Below, one piece after another: positions 34,094 through 43,615 of a DNA stretch of 58,523 nucleotides. The position numbers and the translations under genes were made by a program. Within the stretch, counting starts at the first letter, position 1; each line of letters begins with the position of its first letter. The DNA comes from Candidatus Woesearchaeota archaeon. Its GTDB lineage: Archaea; Nanobdellota; Nanobdellia; Woesearchaeales; JACPBV01. The notes under the pieces were generated by a model. That model ran no database searches, was not told the origin of the DNA, and saw only the letters and a list, made by a program, of their open reading frames with translations. The stretch lies in assembly GCA_019322475.1 (NCBI GenBank), contig JAHWIN010000031.1, positions 1 through 58,523 of the forward strand, given 5' to 3'.

Positions 34094-34867
34094 ATGCTAT
34101 TAAACAAAAGCGGCTTTCCAGAGGAAGATGAGCTTGTTCTGTGTAGTACTACAAACATATTTCACCACGGGGTATTTGTCAACCTGGACGAGTACGGCAA
34201 AAGCGGAATGATCCATATCTCTGAGGTCAGCCCCGGAAGGATAAGGAACATAAGGGACTTTGTAAAAGAGGGCAAGAAGATCGTCTGCAAGGTCTTAAGG
34301 GTGGACAAGGAGAAAGGGCATATCGACCTGAGCCTCAGAAGGGTAAACGAAAGGCAGAAAAAAGAGAAGATCAATGAGATAAAGCAGGAGCAGAAAGCAG
34401 AAAAGATAGTTGAGTTTACAGCAAAGAAACTGGATATAGGCATGAACAAGTTTTATTATGATGTTTTTTCAAAAATATCAAAGAGCTACCCCATGCTTTA
34501 CTATTGTTTTGAGGATGTTGTCAAGGGGGAAATTTCCCTTGAGAATCTTGGTATAGAAAAAAAGGCGGCAGATACCCTGACAGAATGCATCAAGGAGAGG
34601 ATGAAGCCCCAAAAGGTCTTTGTCAGGGGAACATTGAACTTAAGCTCTTATTCAGATGATGGCGTAGAGATAATAAAATCCTCCCTGGGCAAGGCCCTTG
34701 AGCAGAAGGATGTTACTGTACTGTATGAAGGGGCAGGAAAATATAAGGTAACGGTAACTGCGGATGAGTATAAGGACGCTGAGAAGATCCTTGAGGAGTC
34801 AACCAGGAAGACGATCGATTTTCTAGAGGAACATGGCGGGACAGGGGAGTTTGTCAAGTCAGAATGA
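34094..34867 (+). CDS. eif2a: Translation initiation factor aIF2, alpha subunit
   Basis: 257 residues. An S1 domain (about 8-80: HHGVFVNLDEYGKSGMIHISEV, GKKIVCKVLRVDKEKGHIDLSLRRV), a helical middle domain and an alpha-beta C-terminal domain. It forms the aIF2 heterotrimer that brings Met-tRNAi to the ribosome; the gamma subunit gene is in this window at 46470. The stop overlaps the nop10 start (ATGA). Confidence 0.95.
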   Translation: MLLNKSGFPEEDELVLCSTTNIFHHGVFVNLDEYGKSGMIHISEVSPGRIRNIRDFVKEGKKIVCKVLRVDKEKGHIDLSLRRVNERQKKEKINEIKQEQKAEKIVEFTAKKLDIGMNKFYYDVFSKISKSYPMLYYCFEDVVKGEISLENLGIEKKAADTLTECIKERMKPQKVFVRGTLNLSSYSDDGVEIIKSSLGKALEQKDVTVLYEGAGKYKVTVTADEYKDAEKILEESTRKTIDFLEEHGGTGEFVKSE

Positions 34868-35040
34868 AGCATATCCTTAAGTGCGGGGATTGCGGAGCAT
34901 ATACCCTTAAGGAGGTATGCCCTAAATGCGGGCGAGCTGCTGTAACTCCTATCCCCCCTAAATATTCCCCATCTGACAAATATGGAGCCTACAGGAGAAA
35001 GGCAAAATCAGGATCATTAAAGGAGGCCGGCATAATATGA
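34864..35040 (+). CDS. nop10: H/ACA RNP protein Nop10
   Basis: 58 residues. The zinc module CGDCGAYTLKEVCPKCG and PPKYSPSDKYGAYRRK are the full Nop10 signature. Nop10 holds Cbf5 in H/ACA pseudouridylation particles. Both ends overlap neighbours by ATGA, so it is coupled to aIF2 alpha and PAC2. Confidence 0.95.
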   Translation: MKHILKCGDCGAYTLKEVCPKCGRAAVTPIPPKYSPSDKYGAYRRKAKSGSLKEAGII

Positions 35041-35819
35041 GCAAGTGGAACATATGCCCTGTTGGAAGGAAGCTGAAGCTGAATGACCCTATCTTTATAG
35101 AAGGGCTTCCGGGGATAGGGAATGTCGGCAAGGTGGCTATAGACTTTATGGCAGATGAGCTGGAATCCAGAAAAGCCTATGAGATAACCTCAGACACATT
35201 TCCCCATTCTGTCTTTGTCAATGAGGATAATCTTGTAGAGCTTCCTAAGATCGAGATAGTCCATGCAAGATGCAAGGGAAGGGATCTTTTGCTTATGGGC
35301 GGGGATGTGCAGCCCATAGATGAGGTAAGCTCCTATGAGTTCTCTGAGAAGATCCTTGATATTATAGAGGGGTTTGAGGGAAAAGAGATAATAACCTTGG
35401 GGGGCATAGGCCTGTCAGAGATACCAAAAAAGCCAAAGGTCTATTGCACAGGGAACTCCAAGAGGATAATCGAGAAATACAAGGACAAAAGGCTTAACAA
35501 TAATATATATGGGGTAGTAGGGCCCATAGTTGGGGTTTCAGGGCTGCTGCTTGGGCTTGCTGCAAAAAGGAATATCGGCGCTATAACATTATTGGCAGAG
35601 ACTTATGACCATCCCATGTATCTTGGGATAAAGGGCGCCAGGGAGATCCTTAACGTATTAAGGGATAAGCTGAAGCTTGAGATAAAGGTGAATAAGCTTG
35701 AGAAGGAGATAGCTTATATAGAGAAACAGATAATCAAGAGGACAGAGGAGCTTGGCGATGTCTCTAAAAAGAGCGCCTTGGACAAGATAAAGAGGAGAGA
35801 AGCCAATTATATAGGCTAG
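35037..35819 (+). CDS. PAC2-family protein (proteasome assembly chaperone-like)
   Basis: 260 residues. The PAC2 fold shows as DPIFIEGLPGIGNVGKVA, LLLMGGDVQP, IITLGGIGL and VVGPIVGVSGLLLGLA. The last 60 residues form a charged helix (KVNKLEKEIAYIEKQI). In archaea this gene follows Nop10 in the same operon. Relatives act as proteasome assembly chaperones; in archaea the function is not firmly shown. Confidence 0.92.
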   Translation: MSKWNICPVGRKLKLNDPIFIEGLPGIGNVGKVAIDFMADELESRKAYEITSDTFPHSVFVNEDNLVELPKIEIVHARCKGRDLLLMGGDVQPIDEVSSYEFSEKILDIIEGFEGKEIITLGGIGLSEIPKKPKVYCTGNSKRIIEKYKDKRLNNNIYGVVGPIVGVSGLLLGLAAKRNIGAITLLAETYDHPMYLGIKGAREILNVLRDKLKLEIKVNKLEKEIAYIEKQIIKRTEELGDVSKKSALDKIKRREANYIG

Positions 35820-35995
35820 GCCGTTTTATTGCGGGATTTCTTCAATAATATGTATTTGGTTTTAAGCTTTTTTGGGCAAAAACCCCATTTTTTCACTCTA
35901 AAATAGAAAAGTAGTTAAATAAGCGTCACTTCCCAGAGGTAATTGTAGGTATATACGCGTATATAATCGGATAAAAAGGGGTGGGAGTATTATAT

Positions 35996-36913
35996 ATGAG
36001 ATATAAACCTGTTTTGGGAGTTTTGATCTTTGTAATATTTTCTACTATTGTCTTTGCTAACGTCCCTCCACCGATACCTACAGAGTACTGGGGCAGGCTT
36101 CTTATCGACGGTGAACTGGCTCCTGACGGGACAGAGGTAAGCTATTTTAACGGGGACGAGTGGGCTATAACAACCACTGTTGACGGATGGTACAGCCTTA
36201 TGCTGACAGGCGGGGACAGCGACCTTACGTTTGCTGATGACCATGAATGTGTCCAGCATTGGGCTGATGAAGAGGCATGCATACCATGCAATCCTGGGGT
36301 TGACTGTATAGAGGGGCCGCAGGAAGGGGATGAGGTAGATGTTTATGTTGATGATATACCTGTTTCTGTAGACTGGGGGGGTGATGCTTCAATAAAAGAG
36401 ACTCAGTTTAGGGTCATAAGGCTAAATGAGGGATGGAACCTGAGGAGCCTTCCATTAAAAGAAAATGATAATTCAATAGAGAGAATCATCCATGGCCTTT
36501 CAGGTCAGATAGTCATCTGGAACTACAACGAATCAGGGGACTGGAATGTTTATGATACTGAAGCCCCATTTCCCTGGATAAACACTCTTCAGACCTTAGA
36601 ATATGGAAAGGCCTATTGGATAAAATCTGAAATGAGCCAGGATCTTGCTCTTGCAGGAACTCCAGCCGGCGAAAAGACAATAGTTTTGAGAGAGGGATGG
36701 AATTTTGTAGGGTTCAACTCTTCACAGGCTCCTATTCCTGAAGCTATCTCAGGGCTGGAATCTCCTCTTGTAATATGGGGGTACAACGAATCAGGGGACT
36801 GGAATGTTTATGATACTGAAGCCCCATTTCCCTGGATAAACACACTAAAGGATATGAAACAGAGCATGGGCTATTGGATAAAGTCAGCCATACAGCAGGC
36901 ATGGCAGATCTGA
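35996..36913 (+). CDS. Secreted protein with two GWNL modules
   Basis: 305 residues from ATG 35996; an in-frame GTG at 35981 is the alternative. A signal peptide (VLGVLIFVIFSTIVFA) is cut before NVPPPIPTEYWG. The first domain (GRLLIDGELAPDGTEVSYF to DEVDVYVDDIPV) resembles the start of the next gene's product and contains four Cys. Two GWNL modules follow (EGWNLRSLP, EGWNFVGFN), each with the string YNESGDWNVYDTEAPFPWIN encoded by a perfect 62-bp DNA repeat. The gene lies 12 bp upstream of the giant Cys-rich gene, so the two surface proteins are probably made together. Confidence 0.82.
   Translation: MRYKPVLGVLIFVIFSTIVFANVPPPIPTEYWGRLLIDGELAPDGTEVSYFNGDEWAITTTVDGWYSLMLTGGDSDLTFADDHECVQHWADEEACIPCNPGVDCIEGPQEGDEVDVYVDDIPVSVDWGGDASIKETQFRVIRLNEGWNLRSLPLKENDNSIERIIHGLSGQIVIWNYNESGDWNVYDTEAPFPWINTLQTLEYGKAYWIKSEMSQDLALAGTPAGEKTIVLREGWNFVGFNSSQAPIPEAISGLESPLVIWGYNESGDWNVYDTEAPFPWINTLKDMKQSMGYWIKSAIQQAWQI
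36524..36585 (+). repeat. 62-bp perfect direct repeat, copy 1
   Basis: Identical to 36782-36843, in frame, 258 bp apart, encoding the core of each GWNL module. Perfect identity including wobble bases points to recent duplication or gene conversion. Confidence 0.85.
36782..36843 (+). repeat. 62-bp perfect direct repeat, copy 2
   Basis: Second copy of the 36524-36585 sequence. Recombination between the copies would delete or add one 258-bp module in frame. Confidence 0.85.
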
Positions 36914-36925
36914 AAGGGATGAAAG

Positions 36926-39900
36926 ATGAAAACAAAACAACTATGGGCTTTGATCTTTTCGGTGCTTTTGCTGCCTATAGTATTTGCACAACCTCCTACT
37001 CCTTCAGGTTTTTTTGGAACTGCAACTTTAGATTCACAGCCGATAACGGCCGGAACGACAGTAGATGCTTATGATCCTGACGGCATCCTTTGCGGCACAT
37101 TTACCAATCCGGGGGGCATCCAGGAAGGGTATTATGGTTCTTTGTTCTGTTCAGGAGATGATTCTGAAACTTCGCAGGATGAAGGGGCGGAACAGGGAGA
37201 CCAGATAACATTCTATATAAATGGGTTTTCAGCTTCTTTAGTGCTTTCTTCTACGACAGATGATATGTGGACAGAAGGGGGAACAAAATGGGGGACTAAC
37301 CTGGAGGCATATTCCGGATGCCAGAATGACCTTGAGTGTGATGACGGGGTGTACTGCAATGGAGCTGAGATCTGTAATATTGTAAGCCATGAGTGTGAAG
37401 CAGGAACACCAGCAGACTGCAATGATGATGTTGACTGCACATATGACAGCTGCAACGAGGCTACAGACAGCTGCGACAACACAGCAGATGACGCTTACTG
37501 TGATGACAACTTGTGGTGCAACGGAATAGAGACATGCGATGCTATAAACGACTGCCAGGCAGGGACTGCTCCTGTCCTTGATGACGGCGTTTCCTGCACT
37601 GTAGACCAGTGTGATGAGGCTAATGATGAAATCACACATACGCCTGACGACAGCCTTTGCTTAGACGGCCTGTGGTGCAACGGAATAGAGACATGCGATT
37701 CTATAAACGACTGCCAGGCAGGAACACCAGCAGACTGCAATGATGATGTTGACTGCACAGACGACAGCTGCAACGAGGCTACAGACAGCTGCGACAACAC
37801 TGCAGATGACGCTTACTGTGATGACAACTTGTGGTGCAACGGAATAGAGACGTGCGATTCTATAAACGACTGCCAGGCAGGGACTGCTCCTGTCCTTGAT
37901 GACGGCATTTCCTGCACTGTAGACCAGTGCGACGAGGCTAATGATGAAATCACACATACGCCTGACGACAGCCTATGCTTAGACGGCCTGTGGTGCAACG
38001 GAATAGAGACATGCGATGCTATAAACGACTGCCAGGATGGTATCATCCCAGATTGTGATGACGGCATTTCCTGCACTGTAGACCAGTGTGGTGAGGGTAT
38101 AGACCTGGACGACAATCTTGGCACATGCATCTATGACACCTCTTCCTGCTCCTGTGTTTTAGATACTGACTGCGATGACGGCAACCCATGCACAGATGAC
38201 ACCTGCAATCCTGACCTGACATGCTCTCACACCAATAATGATGCAAACAGCTGCAACGACGGCCTTTACTGCACGATAAATGACCACTGCTCTTCAGGCT
38301 CATGCACCTCTGACCAGAGGCCTGCAGATGACGGCATTTCCTGCACTGTAGACCAGTGCGACGAGGCTAATGATGAAATCACGCATACGCCTGACGACAG
38401 CCTTTGCTTAGACGGCCTATGGTGCAACGGCGCTGAGTACTGTGATCTCTTGCAGGACTGTCAGGATGGCACCAGCATTGACTGTGGTGATGAGGTTTCC
38501 TGCACTGTAGACCAGTGTGATGAGGGCATAGACCTTAACGATAATCTTGGAGTATGCACCTATGACACCTCTTCCTGCGCCTGCGCTTTAGATACAGATT
38601 GCGATGACGGCAACCCCTGCACAGATGACACCTGTAATCCTGACCTGACATGCTCTCACACCAACAATGATGAAAACCAATGCGATGACGGATTCTTCTG
38701 CACCATAAATGACCACTGCTCTTCAGGCTCCTGCATCTCAGCAGACCTAAGGCCTTTTGATGACGGCATTTCCTGCACCTATGACAGCTGTGACGAGGCT
38801 AATGATCAGATATTGAACGAGCCTGATGATTCTTACTGTGATGATGACCTATTCTGCAACGGCATGGAAATATGCGATGCTATAAACGACTGCCAGGACG
38901 GAACACCAGCAGACTGCAATGATGATGTTGACTGCACAGAAGACAGCTGCAACGAAGCCACAGACAGCTGCGACAACACTGCAAGTGACGCTTATTGTGA
39001 TGACAACTTGTGGTGCAACGGCCAGGAGACATGCCACGAGTTAGACGACTGCCAGGACGGAACTGCCCCTACCCTTGATGACGGCATTTCCTGCACTGTA
39101 GACCAGTGCGACGAGGCTAATGATGAAATCACACATACGCCTGACGACAGCCTTTGCTTAGACGGCCTGTGGTGCAACGGAATAGAGACATGCGACGCTA
39201 TAAACGACTGCCAGGATGGTATCATCCCAGATTGTGATGACGGGGTTTCCTGCACTGAAGACAGCTGCGATGAGGGCATAGACCTTAACGATAATCTTGG
39301 AGTATGCACCTATGACACCTCTTCCTGCAGTTGCGCTTCAGATCCAGACTGCGATGACGGCAACCCATGCACAGACGACACCTGCAATCCTGACCTGACA
39401 TGCTCTCACACCAATAATGATGAAAACCAATGCGATGACGGATTCTTCTGCACCATAAATGACCACTGCTCTTCAGGCTCCTGCATCTCAGACTTAAGGC
39501 CTTTTGATGACGGCATTTCCTGCACCGATGACAGCTGCGACGAGGCTAATGACAAGGTATTGAACGAGCCTGACAATCTTAAATGTGATGATGAAAATGA
39601 ATGCACCAAGGATGTTTGCGACGATATTAACGGCTGTTCTAACAACCCTGATGATGAGCTTATTGATAAACCATGCGGAGAGTTTATCGTGTGTCCTCCT
39701 GCTAAGTGTGAGGGTCCTATTGCACAGTTCTATCCTTCTGGAGGCCGTGGCTTCTGTGGCTATGATGGAGAATGCTGGGATTATTTATGTGAAATAGTGG
39801 CCTTACACTGCTCAGATGATGACCCTTTTGATGGTGTAAACGGCCTGCAGTGCGGAGCAGAGTGCGATCAGGATGAAGATTGCCCATGCCAGAATGAATG

Positions 39901-40567
39901 CATAGACTCAGATGGTGACGGGATCATAGACGATTATAAGTGGCATACTACTGCCTATGGCTCATGTGATGCAGGATGTGAATGCACGGGCTGCCAGCCA
40001 GACATATCCCTGGATGACCAGAGGTGCATAACTACGATGAAGTTTCCTATAGAGGCAGGGGCAAGCATCTTTTCCCTTCCTTTGATCCCTGAGACAGAAG
40101 TAACCTTTGACGCTATAAACCCAAGAATGGAAGATAGAGACGATGGAAGTGTCGATTGTTCTTTTCCTTCAGGGGTCTTAGCTGGGATAGCTTATTGGGA
40201 TCCTTTAAAGACACCTGAGAAGGATGGATCCAGGTATAGGCTCCTTTTTTCAGACAGTACCCTTTATCCTGGACAGGGCTATTACACCACCCAGGACCAT
40301 GATTGCAGCCTTAAAATGGAAGGGTATGAGTTCACTGCAGAAAAATTAGGGTATCTTGGAACCGGTAAAATATATAATGGATGGAATATGATAGGGGCTC
40401 CAAGCGAGGGGCTGGATGATTTTGACCTTGTTGATGAAAACTGCACCGTCATAAGCGGACCCTGGAGGCGTAACCCTGTTGAAAAGGAGTATGAGAGAAC
40501 TCAGGAGCTTGTGCCAGGGAAAGGCTATTTTATAAATGTAACAACCGAAATCTGCAGCCTGGGATAA
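36926..40567 (+). CDS. Giant Cys/Asp-rich repeat surface protein
   Basis: 1213 residues. A signal peptide (LWALIFSVLLLPIVFA) and an N-terminal domain like that of the upstream gene (PSGFFGTATLDSQPITAGTTV to EQGDQITFYINGF) come first. Residues about 130-880 are Cys/Asp-rich modules of a few kinds: DDNLWCNGIETCD, DCNDDVDCTxDSCNEATDSC, DGISCTVDQCDEANDEI, CDDGNPCTDDTCNPDLTCSHT and CTINDHCSSGSC. Regular Cys spacing implies a disulphide-linked rod, and the Asp content suggests calcium binding. Similar modules occur in secreted proteins of Myxococcales and other bacteria. The C-terminus (IFSLPLIPE, NGWNMIGAPSEG) belongs to the GWNL family. Likely an extracellular adhesin or filament. Confidence 0.82.
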   Translation: MKTKQLWALIFSVLLLPIVFAQPPTPSGFFGTATLDSQPITAGTTVDAYDPDGILCGTFTNPGGIQEGYYGSLFCSGDDSETSQDEGAEQGDQITFYINGFSASLVLSSTTDDMWTEGGTKWGTNLEAYSGCQNDLECDDGVYCNGAEICNIVSHECEAGTPADCNDDVDCTYDSCNEATDSCDNTADDAYCDDNLWCNGIETCDAINDCQAGTAPVLDDGVSCTVDQCDEANDEITHTPDDSLCLDGLWCNGIETCDSINDCQAGTPADCNDDVDCTDDSCNEATDSCDNTADDAYCDDNLWCNGIETCDSINDCQAGTAPVLDDGISCTVDQCDEANDEITHTPDDSLCLDGLWCNGIETCDAINDCQDGIIPDCDDGISCTVDQCGEGIDLDDNLGTCIYDTSSCSCVLDTDCDDGNPCTDDTCNPDLTCSHTNNDANSCNDGLYCTINDHCSSGSCTSDQRPADDGISCTVDQCDEANDEITHTPDDSLCLDGLWCNGAEYCDLLQDCQDGTSIDCGDEVSCTVDQCDEGIDLNDNLGVCTYDTSSCACALDTDCDDGNPCTDDTCNPDLTCSHTNNDENQCDDGFFCTINDHCSSGSCISADLRPFDDGISCTYDSCDEANDQILNEPDDSYCDDDLFCNGMEICDAINDCQDGTPADCNDDVDCTEDSCNEATDSCDNTASDAYCDDNLWCNGQETCHELDDCQDGTAPTLDDGISCTVDQCDEANDEITHTPDDSLCLDGLWCNGIETCDAINDCQDGIIPDCDDGVSCTEDSCDEGIDLNDNLGVCTYDTSSCSCASDPDCDDGNPCTDDTCNPDLTCSHTNNDENQCDDGFFCTINDHCSSGSCISDLRPFDDGISCTDDSCDEANDKVLNEPDNLKCDDENECTKDVCDDINGCSNNPDDELIDKPCGEFIVCPPAKCEGPIAQFYPSGGRGFCGYDGECWDYLCEIVALHCSDDDPFDGVNGLQCGAECDQDEDCPCQNECIDSDGDGIIDDYKWHTTAYGSCDAGCECTGCQPDISLDDQRCITTMKFPIEAGASIFSLPLIPETEVTFDAINPRMEDRDDGSVDCSFPSGVLAGIAYWDPLKTPEKDGSRYRLLFSDSTLYPGQGYYTTQDHDCSLKMEGYEFTAEKLGYLGTGKIYNGWNMIGAPSEGLDDFDLVDENCTVISGPWRRNPVEKEYERTQELVPGKGYFINVTTEICSLG
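37316..39600 (+). repeat. In-frame tandem array of Cys-rich modules
   Basis: Long near-identical DNA segments recur, for example the ones coding LCLDGLWCNGIETCD at about 37660, 37976 and 39160, and the CDDGNPCTDDTC segment at about 38170, 38610 and 39350. Identity at silent sites shows recent expansion or homogenisation. The array order is mosaic, not a single period, so it grew by duplication of blocks of several modules. Copy number is likely variable, and assemblies may collapse it. Confidence 0.85.
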
Positions 40568-40666
40568 ATTTTCTTTTTTACGAGTTCAATAATAAAAGAG
40601 GTGATAATGTAGGCAGAGTTAGAGTAGTGAGGTTAGAAGATACAAACAAAACACTGGTGAGAAAAA

Positions 40667-41383
40667 ATGACATTACTTTATACAAGAAACCATAGAGGCA
40701 GGATAATAAGCAAACTTAATCCGAGGAATCCAGATATGCCTCTCTATAACCAAATATTCTCATATGCGACATTAGTTGCAATGTCACTTTATATCTCTGT
40801 CTTCGGTGTGGGTTGTAGCAAAAGTAAGGGGGGGTCTGAAAATCCAAATATCCCTTCACAATCAGACTCTAACACATCTACCCCTCAATCAGACTCTAAC
40901 ACATCTACCCCTCAATCAGACTCTAACACATCTACCCCTCAATCAGACTCTAACACTTCTATCTTTGACCCCATAACTGGAGTCCCTCGTTCTCCTTTTG
41001 ACTTAAGCATATATAATATCCCCCAGAAAAAAACGACGGATGAGATTGTTCAACACTATATTAAAAAATCACTATCTTATGACCCGAATTCAGATGTAGA
41101 TAGGGCTGTTCTGAGATATATTTATAGTTCATTCTCTCCCTCCAACGCGGGAGGCGTATATCCTATGCATGACCCTAATAGGAACCAACAGGACCATGGC
41201 TGCTTTATTACTAGTTTGTCTAACTATCTTAATGCATCTTCTCCCAATAAAATTCATGGATCCAGGAATAATTATCCTCCTGATATTAGCTATGAATGTT
41301 TGGGACCAGATTACCATAAATTTTCTAATCATTTTGAGCCATATAACCTAAGGAGGCGTGATATAAATTGCAGACCACATTAA
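40667..41383 (+). CDS. Predicted lipoprotein with QSDSNTSTP tandem repeats
   Basis: Up to 238 residues; ATG 40736 is an alternative that would give a more usual signal peptide (MPLYNQIFSYATLVAMSLYI). Lipobox FGVGC, then four copies of a 9-residue Ser/Thr-rich unit encoded by 27-bp DNA repeats, likely a glycosylated stalk. The C-terminal domain (TDEIVQHYIKKSLSYDPNSDVDRAVLRYI onward, with HGCFITSLSNYL) is unknown. Codon use is AT-richer than the flanking surface genes. Its 3' end overlaps the next gene and holds that gene's ribosome site. Confidence 0.65.
   Translation: MTLLYTRNHRGRIISKLNPRNPDMPLYNQIFSYATLVAMSLYISVFGVGCSKSKGGSENPNIPSQSDSNTSTPQSDSNTSTPQSDSNTSTPQSDSNTSIFDPITGVPRSPFDLSIYNIPQKKTTDEIVQHYIKKSLSYDPNSDVDRAVLRYIYSSFSPSNAGGVYPMHDPNRNQQDHGCFITSLSNYLNASSPNKIHGSRNNYPPDISYECLGPDYHKFSNHFEPYNLRRRDINCRPH
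40859..40966 (+). repeat. 27-bp tandem repeat, about four units
   Basis: Units of 27 bp begin at 40859, 40886, 40913 and 40940 (start CAATCAGACTCTAACACATC). The first three are identical; the last diverges at its 3' end. The array is in frame, so slippage changes stalk length without breaking the gene. Confidence 0.9.
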
Positions 41384-43614
41384 TCACTGTTTTTTTATTT
41401 TTGCTCCTTTTACCTACTGTCAGTGCCAGCTATTTTACCGGAAACTTCAATGATCATGGGGAGGACATAGATTCTGACGGGCTTTTTGACTATCTTACTG
41501 TCAGGGCTGAGACCTATATCGACAAGCTGTCTTCAGGATACGAGTTCTTTGGGATGCTTCAGGACAGCGAGGGTAACGTATTAGAGTCAAGAACATGCGA
41601 AGAGCCTTCTTTTACCGGAAAACAATACCTTGAGCTGGATTTTTCAGGGACACAGCTTTACAGGAAAAAGGTAAACGGGCCTTATACCTTAAAGTATATA
41701 GAGATAAGCCCTAAGGACTGCGGCGGTGGAGGGATGGCTCCTCCGATGCCTCCTGAGTCTTCTCTGCATGATGCTTATACGACAGGACCGTACCTGTACA
41801 GCCAGTTCCAGAGCGGAGAGCCTGCAGTATACTGTGAGAGTTCTCCCTGTGTGGCATCGTCTTCCCTGATAGGGTCCAGGGATAATATCAATATTCCTGA
41901 GCCTAATTCCCCCAATACTATAGATTCATGCAAGGATGGGGGGGCAGGGTCATACCTTCATGACGAGTCGATAGAGAGCATAACAGCTACCAGCCTTGGC
42001 AGCGGCTTTTTCAAGGCAGGGGGCGATGTTGATGTGGAGGTGCAGGTTTACTGCAGCAGCCCTATGGACAAGCTTAATCTTGTATATTCTAACGACATAG
42101 ATGATATAGAATGGGAAGTGAAAGAGACCATGCAGTGCAGCTCAACAAAAGCGATGGAAACCATGTCAGCGTCATTTTTTCTGGATGATAATGCAGGGGA
42201 GCATGCAATAAGGTGCGTTTTTGGGCAAAATCTTGGTGAAGGCGAGGTATGCGGCGATGATAATTATGATGACAATGATGATATAGTCATTTATGTGAAG
42301 GAGTGCAATTCTGCAGGAGACTGCCAGAAGACAGAATGCGACCATCTGGACAGCTCTGCAGCAGGCTGCTATGGCGGGACTTATAGGGATTATAGTGATA
42401 TGCTGAATGAATGTAAGGTGGATTTTACATGCACGAAAAAAACATGCACAAGCTACAGCGAGATAATAACAGATAATGACGGTGACGGCTATGATACAGA
42501 ATGCGACAATGACTGTGATGACAGCAACCCGGATGCCAGTCCGGGGGCAGAGGAGATATGCTATAACGGCATAGATGATGACTGCAACGGATATACAGAC
42601 ATGGATGATCCGGAGTGCATGGGGAAGCACATGATCAGCCTGAAGAAGGGATGGAACCTGGTGTCTATACCTGTAATAAGCAGCAATAAGATAATTGAGA
42701 ACCCTGATCTCTCGAATGCAAACGTCAATAAGATAGCTGCACTTAAAAAAGGCGAGTGGAAGCTTTATGACGGGACCTCAAACTCAAACCTTGAGGAGCT
42801 TTTTAACCATGACGGGTTCTGGATCAGCTTAGAAGAAGATACGCCTATCCTGGTGGATGATGCAGAGGAAGAGGTGACCAGCTTTAGCCTTGCAAGGGGG
42901 TGGAACCTTATAGGGTACCCTTCTTTTGAGGAGAAGGACATAATGCTGCTGTTCAGCGATGTTATGGACAACATACTTAAGATATATGTTTATGACGGTG
43001 AATTCAGGCCTTTTAACCCTAAAAACCCTTCCAGCATAACCATAGGCCCCGGAGCAGGGATATTTGTCATGGTAAGTGGCGATGAGACATGGCACTTTGA
43101 CGGGGTGTATAAAAAAAGCAAGCAGAGCTTTAAGCTTGAGATACCTTCCGGATGGAGCCTGATCAGCCTGCCTTTGGCCCAGGAGGATACGGTCTCTGAG
43201 GTTTTTGGGGGGAATAATCTGTATTATCTTGAGGACGGCCTTTGGAAGGACATAAGCGGAAGCAGCACCATCCCTCTCAAGTATAGTTATTGGATCGATT
43301 CACCGGGAATCTCAGCAGATATAGAAGGCTATCTTATCCACAGCCTTGACATCGAAATAAATAAGGGATGGAACACGATAAGCTTCCCCAGGATGGAAGA
43401 GAAGGGCGCAGGGGAATTATTTTATGATGTTAAGGAAGATATAGATCTTGTAGAAACCTTTGAAGACGGGGAATGGAAGGTCTTTAGCCCTTCGAGGCCT
43501 CCTATGCTGAACTCATTAATATCTATAAAGCCGGGAGACGGGATATTTGTCAAGGCGAGAAACAGTGCTGAATGGAGATTTGAAGGAGACCACATAGAAA
43601 GGAGGGATGATTGA
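41368..43614 (+). CDS. Secreted protein with MopE-like motif and four GWNL modules
   Basis: 748 residues from TTG 41368, supported by AAGGAGG 11 nt upstream. Signal peptide LITVFLFLLLLPTVSA. The first domain (YFTGNFNDHGEDIDSDGLFD, YRKKVNGPYTLKYIEI) matches modules of the gene at 26895. A middle Cys-containing part leads to DNDGDGYDTECDNDCDDSNP and ICYNGIDDDCNGYTDMDDPEC, the pattern of the MopE-type metal-binding repeat (residues about 370-415). Four C-terminal modules start KGWNLVSIP, RGWNLIGYP, SGWSLISLP and KGWNTISFP. The stop overlaps the region before the next membrane protein gene. Probably an extracellular metal-binding or matrix protein. Confidence 0.82.
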   Translation: MQTTLITVFLFLLLLPTVSASYFTGNFNDHGEDIDSDGLFDYLTVRAETYIDKLSSGYEFFGMLQDSEGNVLESRTCEEPSFTGKQYLELDFSGTQLYRKKVNGPYTLKYIEISPKDCGGGGMAPPMPPESSLHDAYTTGPYLYSQFQSGEPAVYCESSPCVASSSLIGSRDNINIPEPNSPNTIDSCKDGGAGSYLHDESIESITATSLGSGFFKAGGDVDVEVQVYCSSPMDKLNLVYSNDIDDIEWEVKETMQCSSTKAMETMSASFFLDDNAGEHAIRCVFGQNLGEGEVCGDDNYDDNDDIVIYVKECNSAGDCQKTECDHLDSSAAGCYGGTYRDYSDMLNECKVDFTCTKKTCTSYSEIITDNDGDGYDTECDNDCDDSNPDASPGAEEICYNGIDDDCNGYTDMDDPECMGKHMISLKKGWNLVSIPVISSNKIIENPDLSNANVNKIAALKKGEWKLYDGTSNSNLEELFNHDGFWISLEEDTPILVDDAEEEVTSFSLARGWNLIGYPSFEEKDIMLLFSDVMDNILKIYVYDGEFRPFNPKNPSSITIGPGAGIFVMVSGDETWHFDGVYKKSKQSFKLEIPSGWSLISLPLAQEDTVSEVFGGNNLYYLEDGLWKDISGSSTIPLKYSYWIDSPGISADIEGYLIHSLDIEINKGWNTISFPRMEEKGAGELFYDVKEDIDLVETFEDGEWKVFSPSRPPMLNSLISIKPGDGIFVKARNSAEWRFEGDHIERRDD

Positions 43615-43615
43615 T

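Noticed and set aside
37213..39309. Several Cys- or Ser-rich minus-strand open frames
   Set aside because: They mirror the Cys-rich repeats of the 36926 gene; their own repeats are a by-product of the sense repeats.
40591..40612. AAAAGAGGTGATAATGTAG: ribosome site and ATG followed at once by TAG
   Set aside because: There is no open frame after the stop and no frameshift restores a recognisable protein. It may be a relic, but this is not enough for a pseudogene call.
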